A stretch of DNA of 32,209 nucleotides. Origin: Myxococcales bacterium. GTDB taxonomy: Bacteria; Myxococcota_A; Polyangia; Polyangiales; Polyangiaceae. Below are positions 1 to 10,000 of the stretch, in pieces; the stretch's first letter is position 1; each line of letters starts with the position of its first letter. The translations under genes and the position numbers were made by a program. The DNA is taken from positions 1 through 32,209 of the forward strand of contig JAEUKG010000259.1 in assembly GCA_016794325.1 (NCBI GenBank). Reading direction: 5' to 3'. The notes under the pieces were generated by a model, which was given only the letters and a program-made list of their open reading frames with translations, did not search any database and was not told where the DNA came from.

Positions 1-867
1 CCGAAAGGCCCCCATCATCACCCGCTCCTCCAAGGGAGCGTGGGTCGCCGCGACGACCCGCACGTCTGCGACCTTCCCGCTGCCCTGATCGCCCACCGAC
101 CTCACCTCGTACCCGTCGAGCGCGCGCAGGAGCTTGGGCTGGGCGTCGACCGGGAGCTCGCCGATCTCGTCGAGGAAGAGCGAGCCTCCCTCGGCGCTCG
201 CGAACGCGCCCCGGTGCCGCGCCACCGCGCCGGTGAAGGCGCCACGCTCGTGGCCGAAGAGCTCGCTCTCGACGAGCTCGCGCGGCAGGGCCGCGACGTT
301 GACGACCACGAACGGCCGCCCGCGGCGCGGCCCCTCGGCGTGGAGCGCCCGCGCCACGAGCTCCTTGCCGCACCCCGTCTCGCCCGAGACGAGCACGGGC
401 GCGGAGTGACGCGCGAGCCGCCGCACTTGCCCCGCCACCCGCCGCATCTCGCGCGAGCCGCCGGCGATCCCCGGCAGCGGCGGAGCGTCGTCGTCCTCGA
501 CGCGCGGCCCCTCCGACGACGCGAACGTGACCGTGGTGTGGCCGATCGTCACCGTCGTCCCCGCCCCGCCCCAGGCCTCCGTCACCCGCGCCCCTCCGGC
601 GTAGGTGCCGTTCTTCGAGCCGCGGTCGCGCACGACGAGGCCGGCCCCGAGGCGGTGGATCTCGCAGTGAGTCCCGCTCACGGTGGGATCGGCGACCCGC
701 AGGCAGGCGGTGCGCGACGCGCCGACGACCAAGCCGGAGGGCGGCACCGGCATCGAGCGCACGCCGTCGCGGTCTTGCACCTCGACGACCCAAGACTCAC
801 CGCGCACCGGCGCGGCGACCTCCATCGTGATCTGCGAGACGCTCTCGTGGTTCCTTCGCTCGACCAT
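1..867 (-). CDS. FHA domain sigma-54-dependent transcriptional regulator (5' part, runs off window)
   Basis: This is the first 289 codons of an enhancer-binding protein that would activate sigma-54 RNA polymerase. An FHA domain comes first (about residues 30-115), with the phospho-threonine-binding signature VSGTH near 63-67 and SKNGTY at 84-89. A sigma-54-interaction AAA+ domain follows: Walker A GETGCGKE (162-169), the sigma-54 contact loop GAFTGA (209-214), Walker B LFLDEIGEL (230-238) and VVAATH (271-276). The rest of the AAA+ domain and any helix-turn-helix lie beyond position 1. The ATG at 867 was chosen because CGGAGGG sits a few bases upstream. FHA-type regulators of this kind are abundant in myxobacteria and are thought to read Ser/Thr kinase signals instead of two-component phosphorylation. 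Targets cannot be read from the sequence. It is co-directional with the upstream giant TPR gene, 134 bp away. Domain identity is secure; regulon unknown. Confidence 0.95.
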   Translation of the reverse strand, partial: MVERRNHESVSQITMEVAAPVRGESWVVEVQDRDGVRSMPVPPSGLVVGASRTACLRVADPTVSGTHCEIHRLGAGLVVRDRGSKNGTYAGGARVTEAWGGAGTTVTIGHTTVTFASSEGPRVEDDDAPPLPGIAGGSREMRRVAGQVRRLARHSAPVLVSGETGCGKELVARALHAEGPRRGRPFVVVNVAALPRELVESELFGHERGAFTGAVARHRGAFASAEGGSLFLDEIGELPVDAQPKLLRALDGYEVRSVGDQGSGKVADVRVVAATHAPLEERVMMGAFR

Positions 868-1001
868 GTGCCCTCCGTGGGTGGTGGAGGTCGGATGACC
901 TCTCACCGCCCTATCGGCGGGCACACGCCTTCGTTGCGAATTTTTTCGACGGAGACGCGCGACGGCGCGGGTGTTCAGTCCGCGCGCCGACGCGGGTCCG
1001 C
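868..1001 (-). other. Short gap between the giant TPR gene and the FHA regulator
   Basis: 134 bp. Two weak hairpins are visible: GCGCGG/CCGCGC (965-970 with 980-985, 9-nt loop), just past the stop codon of the giant gene, and CCGCC/GGCGG (906-910 with 916-920). Neither is followed by a T tract on the minus strand, so a terminator is possible but not convincing. No good promoter hexamer pair is seen for the regulator. Confidence 0.3.
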
Positions 1002-4000
1002 TCAGCCGACCGCGATGCCGAGCGTGCGGCGGAGCGCGAGGTATTGATCGCTCACCGAGAAGACGAGGAGCTCCTTCATCTTCTCCGCGGGCGGGAGATC
1101 GCCGGGGAGCTGGGGCTCGGCGCCGATGATCTTCTTCGCGATCTCGAGGTCGGCGCAGAGGAGGAGGCCGGCGCGGGCCGCCGTGATCTCCGTCGCCTGC
1201 ATCCAGCGCTTGAGATCCGCCTTCGCGCCCTCCTCGACGAACTTCTGGACGACCAGGCGGAGCGAGTCGCGCTCGACCGGCTGGATGAAGCGCGCGATCT
1301 GCTGCGCCGTCTGGTTCACCGCCTGGCCCATCTCCGGCGGGACCTGGAAGTCCGCCATGATGAGCTTGATCGCGGAGAACAAGACGATCTTGAGCTCGCC
1401 GAGCGTCGGGAAGATGTTCTTGATGTAGTGCTCGCCGCGGTAGCCCGAGAGGTGCTTGCCGACGATGAAGGTGAGCTCTTGGGGCGTGAACCCCGTGAGC
1501 ACCGTCTGCCCGGCGACGCTGGACGGCGGCCTCGACGGCACCGCCACGAGCGCGCCCGGCACGTCGTTTCGGACGTACAGATCCGGGAGCTGGATGCCGA
1601 GGACCTGCGCCGCCCAGCCGAACGTCTTGGCGAACGTCACGGTGCTCGTCGCCGGGTCCTGCTTGAAGCGGCGGTCGAGCACGGGGAGCTGCTTGGCCGC
1701 CTGGAGCGCCTGCAGCTTCGCGAGGACCGCCGACGGCGTGACCATCTCGAAGATCTTGCCGATGAAGATGTTCTCGTCCTTGTGGAAGAGGTTCTTCACC
1801 CACTGCTCGTTGTCGAGGCGGCTCTTCACCTGGATCATGCCGCGGGGGCGGTAGTCCTCGAAGAAGCGCTTCTCCTCCTCGTCCGCGCGCTGGAGGAACG
1901 CGAGCGCGGCGCACATGCACCACGCGCGGTCGTAGTCGTGCATCTTGAGCGCGAGGCGGTAGAGGCTCCGGTACGGATCCACCCGCAGCGGGTCCTTGTG
2001 GAGCACGAGGGAGTGCTCCCCGATCGCCGCCTCGAGCTGCTCGGTGAGCTCGTAGAGCTCGGCGAGGATCTGGCGCTCCACCGGCTCGTCCGGCTTGTAG
2101 CGCGTGGCCATCTTGAAGGCCTCGATCGCGCTGTTCGTGTCGCTCAGGCGATCGCGGTAGATGATGCCGAGCTGGTGCCAGAGGTTGAACTCGAGCTCGG
2201 TGTTGCCGACGTTCGCCGCCGACAGACGCCGCAGCATCTTGCGGTAGGCGCGCTCGAGGTTCTTCCAGTCCTTCTGGCCGGTGAGGATCTTGTTGATGCG
2301 CTCGAAGGCCTCGAGGTAGTTCGGGTTGAGGTCGAGCGCCTCGTTGAAGAGGTCGACCGCGCGGTTCTGGTCGTTCTCCTTGTCGCGGAAGAGCTGCGCC
2401 ATCGTGAAGACGAACTTGCTCTTGCGGACCGGGTCCTTCTCCATGTCCGCGAGGGTCTGGATGGTGTCGACCATCCGCGCCCAGTTGGACGTGGCCTCGT
2501 ACATCGTCAGCATCTTGTGGAGGAGCGGACGGTTGTCGGGCTGGAGATCACGGGCCTCTTCGAGGGCCTCGATGGCCTTGCCCGGGTTCTTGTCGAAGTC
2601 GTTCCAGATGTCGCCGATCTCCGACAGGAGCTTGAAGCGCTCCTCGCCGTCCATCACGTTGTCGAGGATCTGGCGCTTGTAGGCGACGACCTGCTTCCAG
2701 TCCTTGAGGTCGGTGTAGACGCCGACCATCGCCTCGAGGGTCGGCCGGTGCGCGGCGTCGACGCCGAGGGCCTTCTCGTAGTTGTTGATGGCCTGCTTGA
2801 CCTGCTGCTGCTCGCGCTTGATGCAGCCGAGCTTGTAGTAGACGTCGGCGCGCGCCTCGACCTCGTCCTCCCCCAGCGAGGTGAGGACCTTCTGGAAGTT
2901 GGTGAGGGCGCCGCCCCAGTCCTTGAGCTTGAAGCACACCTCGGCGAGGCCGCGGATGGTCTCCTGGTCGGTGAGGTCGAGCTGGTGCGCGGCGCTGTAG
3001 GCCTTGTACGCCTTGTCGTCCTTGCCGAGCATGGCGCAGACGCGACCGAGCTTCTTGTTGAGGTCGTGCTGCTCGTGGCGCTCGCGCTTGCCCGCCTTGC
3101 GGACGAGCAAGTCGAGGAGCGGCTCCGCCTTCTCCCAGCTCTCGCGGTTGATGTATTCGTCCGCGAGCGGAAGGGCCGCCTCTTCGTTCTCGGGGTCCGC
3201 CTCGTGGCCGGCCTCCCACGCGAGCACCGCGCTCTCGTGGTCGCCGAGCATCTCCTGGCGGATCTTGCCGAGCTCGACGAGGAGCCGGGCGCGCTGCCGC
3301 GGGGCCGCGGTGTAGCTCTGCTCTTGATCGAGGTAGCGGGCCGCCTTGTCGTAGTCGGCGTTGTCGAGGGCGATCTGCCGCAGCGAGGCCAGCGACGGGA
3401 TGTGCGAGGGATCGAGATCCAACGCCATCTCGTAGCGGTCCTGCGCCGAGACGCGGTCGCCGAGCTTCTCGTCGAGCGCCTTGCCGATCTTGAAGAAGGC
3501 CTCGACCCGCTGCTTCGTGTCCTGGGTCAGCTCGGCGACGCGCGACATGTAGTCGATCGCCGACTGGGCGTCGTTCTGCTTGTCGTAGAGCTTCGCGAGC
3601 GACTCGAGCGCCGGCAGGTTCTGCTCGTCGAGGTCGACGATGTTCTTGTAGGCGTCGATCGCGCGATCGGCGTCGTCGATCTCGTCGGCGTAGACCTGGG
3701 CGATCGCGCCGTAGAGATCGATCTTGGTCTTGCGGTCGAGGGTCGCGGCGATGTGGCGCTCGTAGGTGTTGATGAGCTCGTGCCACTGCCGCATCTTGCG
3801 GTAGTTCCGCTCGAGGGCGACGTACGCCTCCTCCTGGTTGGGATCGATCTCGATCACCTGCTCGAGGCGCTGGGCTGCGATCTCGGGCTTGAGGAAGTGC
3901 TCCTCTTGCAGGCTCGCGAGCTGCATGAGGATGTCGATGCGCTCGCGCTCGGTGGACACCACGTCGAGCTCCGCCTCGAGCACCTTGACGAGCTCCGGCC

Positions 4001-7000
4001 ACTGCTGGAGGAGCTCGTACGCTCGGGCGAGGCCGCGGAGGCCCTGGAGGTTCTGCGGATCGGCCTCGACCACCTCGCGGTAGGTCTGCGCCGCGCGCGG
4101 GGCGTCGCTCATCTGCTCGTACAGGGAGCCGATGCGGAGCTTCGTGGTCGCGACCTCGGCGGAGTCGCCGAGCGCCGGGACCTTCTTGAGGAGCACGTCG
4201 ACGAGCTCGCGGTTCTGGCCGCGGGACGCGAAGATGCGCTCGAGGTTCTCGATCGCGGCGATGAAGCTCCCGTCGACCTCGAGGGCGCGCTGGAAGTACG
4301 TGATCGCCTGATCCGTCTGCCCCATCTGGGAGTCGAGGAGCTCACCGAGCTCGGTGAGGATCTCCTTGCGGTCGACGTCGGCGACCGCGACCTCGAGCGC
4401 GCGGGTGAGCGTCGCGCCGAGCTGCTGCCAGTTCGCGTTCTTGCGATAGAGCTGGCCCATCTGCCGCAGCGCGCCCACGTTGTTCGGGTCGAGCTGGACG
4501 ATCTGCGCGTAGTAGGGCTGCGCGTATTCGGGGTGACCGAGGTCGTCGCCGTACCACTTGGCGAGGTGGAGGCAGAGGCGGATCTTGTGGTGCGACTCCG
4601 TCTGCTGCTGCAGCCAGTTGTTCGCCGTCTGGATCACCTCGCCCCAGCGCCCGGTGGCCTGCGCCATGCGCTCGAGGTACTTCGCGGTGTCGCGATCGTG
4701 GAAGTCCTCGCCGAGCGCGTTGATGAGCGCGTCGAGGGCCTGGTTCTTGTCCTCGAGCTTCTCCTCGAAGACCTTGGCGATCTTGCGGAGGAGCTCGGTC
4801 TTGTCGCTCGTCTCCTCGCGCGTCTCGAGGCGGGCGAGGTAGAGCTCGATGAGCGGCTCCCAGCGCCCGGCGGCGGTGTGGAGCTTCTCGAGCTCACGGA
4901 AGGCCTCGTCGTGGGCCGGATCGACCTCGAGGACCTTCTGCCAGGCCGGCGTCGCCTTGTCGGGATCCGCCGCCTCGTTGTTCCACATCGCGGCGACGGA
5001 GCGGAGCTCCTCGATCTTCTGCGCCGGATCCTCGAGGGCCGCGGCGCGCTGCATCTTCACGTCGATGACGTCGGTCCAGCGCTCCTCGGCGCGGTAGATC
5101 GCGTCGAGCCGGTCGATGGCCTCGAAGTCGGCGCCGACCTCGAGCAGCTTGCGCCACGCGTCGGCGGCGTCGAACGGCTGCTGGAGGTGATCGCCGTAGG
5201 TGCGGCCGAGCTCGCGGAAGATCTCCTTGAGCTCGTCGCCGTCGAGCATCGCCGCCGCCCGGTCCACGATCTGGTGGAGAGCGTTCACGAGCTCGGTCGG
5301 GTCCTGCTGACGCCGGCGGATGCCGGCGGTGGCGCGGAGCGCGGCCAGGTTCGCGTAGTCGATGTCGAGCACGCGCTGCCAGCTCTCGAGCGCGAGGTCG
5401 TCGCGCTGCATGCGATCGGAGAACACCCGCGCGCGGCGCGTGAGGATGTTGACGCGATCGTCGTCGGCCGACGCGATGTCGAACTGCCGCTCGAGGACGT
5501 CGACGAGCTCGCGCCACGCCTGCTGACCCTCGTAGAGGTTCGCGAGCGCGCCGAGCGCCTCCGGGTCCTCTCCGCGGAGATCGAGGACGACCTTCCACGT
5601 GTCGACCGCGCGCTGCGGGTCGCCGAGGCGATCCGCGGCGAGGTGCGCGATCTTGGCGCGGATCTCGGCCTCCTGGACGTCGCCCGACGCGTTCTCGAGC
5701 TCGCGCTCGTAGACCTCGTTCAGGCGGTTCCAGTCGCCCTGCCCCTCGTAGATGCGGGCGAGCGCTTGGATGGCGCCCTCGTGCGCCCGGTCGAGCCCGT
5801 CGAAGATGCGGCGGAAGGACGCGGTGGCGTTGGGGATGTCGGTGAGGCGGGCCTCGTACACCTCACCGAGGCGCGCGTAGAGCTCCACGAGCTCCACCTC
5901 GTCGGCCGGCGCGCGGACGCGCATCTCGAGGATCTGCGCGAGGTTCTGCCACGACTCCATCGAGACGTAGATGCGGTCGAGGTTCGACAGCGCCTCGGTG
6001 TCTTGCGGGTCGACGCCGAGGACGTATTTGTACGTCTCCTCGGCCTTGTCGATGTCGCCCAGCTCGTCCTCGAACGTCTTGGCGAGCCGCTTGCCGATGC
6101 TCTTCTGAACGGCAGGATCGGTGTGCGCGCCGACGATGTCGGCGTAGGCGTTGGCCAAGGTCTCCCACCCTTGGTCGATCGCGCCCGCGAGGCGCGGAGC
6201 CTCTTCGCTCGCCTTGTCGTCGAGCGGGTACTCCTTGAGCGCGCGGATGTACGTCGCGAGCGTCTGCACCGGGTCGATGAGCTTGTCTTCGAAGAGCTCG
6301 GCGATGCGGTAGTAGGCCGCGAGACGATCCTCCTGGCCGCCGGGGCCCTCGGAGTCCGGGGCCCGCTGCGCGGGCGTGTGGGCGAGCTGCGCCTCGTAGA
6401 CGCGCGACAGCTTCTCCCACTCGTTGGCCTGACGGTAGAGCGGCTCGAGGATCTCGCCGATCTCCATCTGCTTCACGCCGCTCGCGAACAGCGCCTCGAG
6501 CGCGGCCATGGTGGCCTCGTGCTCGGGGGCCGCGTTCAGGACGTCGCGGTAGGCCGCGATCGCCTGATCGAGATCGCCGAGCCGCTTCTCGAAGACCCCG
6601 CCCAAGCGGTGCTTGAACTCGAGGATCTCGTCCGGCGTCTGGCCGATCTCGGCCTCCTTCGCGAGGATCTGGGCGAGCTCCGCCCACTGCTCGGTCTGGG
6701 TGTACAGCCGGTCGAGCGACCGGACCGCGTTCTGGTTCTCGGGGTCGTTCTCGAGAACGCGCCGGTAGCGCTCGATCGCGTGGCGGACGTCCTCGAGCTG
6801 GACCTCGTAGATCTGCGCGACGCGGAGGGCGAGCTCCACCAGCCGCTCGGGCGTCTCGACGAGGCGATCGAGCTCGGCGTCGTAGAGGGTCGCGACGTCG
6901 GGCCAGCGGTTGACCACCATCGCGAGCCGCTCGAGGTTCTGAAGCGTCGCCTCGTTGGCGTTGTCGAGCGGGAGCGCGCGAGCGTACGTCTCGAACGCGG

Positions 7001-10000
7001 CGACGTGGTTGTCGAGCGCGTCCTCGTAGAGGCGCGAGATGCGGTGGAGGAGATCCACCTTCTGGAACGGGTCGGTCGAGTGCGCGACCTGCACCTCGTG
7101 CACGCTGATGAGCTTCGTCCAGTCGCTCGCGGCCTCGTAGACGGGCTCGAGCACCGCGGCCGCGCCGAGCGGGTCGCGGTCGCCGGCCTTCAGGCCCTCG
7201 AGCGCGGCGAGCGTCGGGGCGTGATCGGGCTGGCGACCGAGGATCTCCCGGTACAGCTCGATCGCGCGCGCGACGTCGTCGAGGCGCTTCTCGTACAGAT
7301 CGGCGATGCGGTACTGGAAGCTGATCGCCTCCTGCGGATCGCCCGTCATCTCGCTCTCGCGCGTGAGCACGGAGAGGAGCTCGGTCCAGTTCTGGGCGTG
7401 CTCGTAGAGCACGTCGAGCCGCGACAGCGCCTGGAGATCGTCGGGGTCGAGCTCGAGGATCTTCTGGTAGGTGTCGATCGACTGCGGGACGTCGGAGAGC
7501 TCGCGCTCGTAGACGGCGCCGACCTGGTAGTAGATGCGCTTCTTCTCGTCGGGATCGGCGACGAGGTCGGCCTTCTTCGCGTACACCGCGAGGAGCTCCG
7601 TCCACTTCGACAGCCCGAGGTAGCGACGGATGAGCGAGTCGAGGGCGCGGATGTCGTCCTCGTCGATGCCGAGGACGCGCTTGTAGACCTCGATCGCCGC
7701 CTCCGGCCGCTCGAGGACGTCCTCCTCGATCTGGGCGGCCTGGAAGAGCGCCTCCTTCTTGTCCTGCGGCTCGTCGAGGATCTCGCTCTTCTGCTGGAGG
7801 ATGAGCGAGAGGTCGGCGTAGCGCTCGGTCTGCCGGAACAAGCGCTCGAGGGACTCGGCCGCGGTGAGGTGCGCGGGCTCGATCTCGAGGACCTTGCGGT
7901 AGTGGCCGATGGCCGTGTCGACGTCGCCGATCTCGGTCTCGTAGATGCGAGCGCTGATCATGAGCAGCGAGCTCGCGAGGCCGACGTCGTCGGGCGACCG
8001 GGTCTGCGCCGCGAGCTCGTCGTAGACGCCGCACATGGCGCGGAACTGCCCCGACGCGCGCGCGAGGCGCTCGAAGGTCTGCTGGGTGAGCTCGCTCGCC
8101 GGATCCTCCCGGAGCGCGCGCGCCATGGTGGCGAACGCCGACGAGAGATCGCCCGCGGCGTCCTCGTAGAGCTGCGCGATCTGGTGGAGCAGCTCGACCT
8201 TGCGACCGACGTCGTCGCTGCGGCGCACCTGCACCTCGTGGGCGCCGATGAGCTTCTGGTAGTCGCCGAGGTGACGGTAGAGCGGCTCGAGGAGATCGGC
8301 GATCGCGAGCTCGTACCGCTCGTCTTGGCCGAGGCGCTCGAGCGCGGCGAAGGCCGCGGGGTTCGCCGAGTCGCGCTCGAGGACCGCGCGGTAGGTCTCG
8401 ATCGCGACGTCGACCTGGCCCATCTCCCCCTCGCGGAGGGCCGCGAGGCGGAGCATGAGCCCGATCTGCTCGTCGTCGGTGGTCGCGAGGTTGAGCTGCG
8501 ACTCGAGGTTGTCGGCGAGCTCGCTCCACAGCTTCTGGCGGACGAAGAGCGCGTCGAGCGACTGCAGCGCGCGCGTGCTCGCGGGGTCGAGCTCGAGCAC
8601 CTTCTTGTAGGCCACGACCGCGTCGCCGGGGCGCCCGAGGCGCTCGTCGTGGATCTGGGCCATCTGGACGAAGAGCGCCTCGCGCTGCGACGGGTCGACG
8701 GCCTGGTCGACGCGCCGCTCGATGACGCCGATGAGATCGGTCCACCGCTCGGTGCGCACGAAGAGCTGCTCGAGGGCCGCGAGGGCCTCGGGGTCCGAAG
8801 GCTCGAGCGACAGGACCTGCGAATACGCCCGCGCCGAGTCGTCGACCGACTGCAGCTTGGCGTCGTACACGCCGGCCACCCGCATCCAGTAGTCCCGCGC
8901 CAGCGTCGCGTCGGTGAGCCCCTGGGCGATCTCCTCGTAGAGGACCGTGAGCGGACGCCACGTCCCCGCGACCTCCGCCACCCGCTCGATCTCGGTGCGG
9001 GTGTCGGTCGACTGCGAGTCCTCGCGGAGCGCGCGCGACAGGGCGTCGAACGCGCGGCTCCAGTCGGAGAGCGCCTCGGAGCTGATGCGCGCGATCTTGC
9101 GGAGGATCTGGACCCGCTTGTCGGTCTCGCCCTCCGACTCGGCGAGGATGCCGAGGGCGGAGATGAGCTTCTCCCAGTCGCCGCGCTCCTCGTAGATGGA
9201 CTCGAGGATGCGGGCCGACTCGGCTCGAAGCTCCGGATGAGCGAGCAGCGCCTCGAGCGCGGCGCGCGCGCCCTCGTGCTGCGTGTCGAGGAAGAGGATC
9301 TCGCGGTAGTTCTCGAGCGCACCCGCCGCGTCGGAGAGGTGCTGCTCGAGCGTCCGCCCGAGGCGGTACTTGAGATCGATGAGGGCGGCCTCGGTGTTGT
9401 CGAGCTCGATGCGGCGACGGAGGACGTCGACGTAGGGCTCCCAGCGCGAGAGCTGGCCGTAGAGGCGGTCGAGCGCGGTGAGCGCCTCGACGTCGGTCGG
9501 ATCCTCTTCGAGCACCGCGTTGTAGGTGTCGATCGCGCGATCGACGTCCGCGAGCTGCGTCTCGTAGAGCTGCGCGACGGCGTACGAGATGGCGCGCTTG
9601 GTCTCGGGCTCGGGCGCGAGCTCACGCTTGCGCTCGTAAATTCCAAGCAATTCCGAAAACTTGCCAGTGTCCCGGTACAGCCGCTCGAGGGCCGCGAGCG
9701 CCTCCTCGTTTTCGCCGTCGGCCTCGTACACGGCGCGGTACGCCTCGAGGGCCTCGTCGACGCGCTTGACCTCGTCCACGAGGACGCGGCCCATGCGCAG
9801 GCGCAAGGTCACGGTGACCGCGGGGTCGACCGACGCCTCGATGGCCTGCTTGTAGGACGCGATGAGCTGATCCCACGCGCCGGTCACCTTCGCCGCGCGC
9901 TCGACGTCGATCGTGCTCTGCTCGTCGTGCGGGACGAGGGTGAACGCGACGAGGTAGCGATCGAACGCCTTCTGCGGGTCCTTGACCTTCCCCTCGTAGA

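Noticed and set aside
40-1047. A 335-codon plus-strand frame over the left edge
   Set aside because: The minus strand encodes a clear FHA and AAA+ domain with intact Walker A and GAFTGA; the plus frame is Arg/His/Pro-rich noise.
1100-1510. Peptidase activity for the C-terminal domain of the giant TPR protein
   Set aside because: The resemblance to an M48-type helix is loose and no HExxH zinc motif is present.
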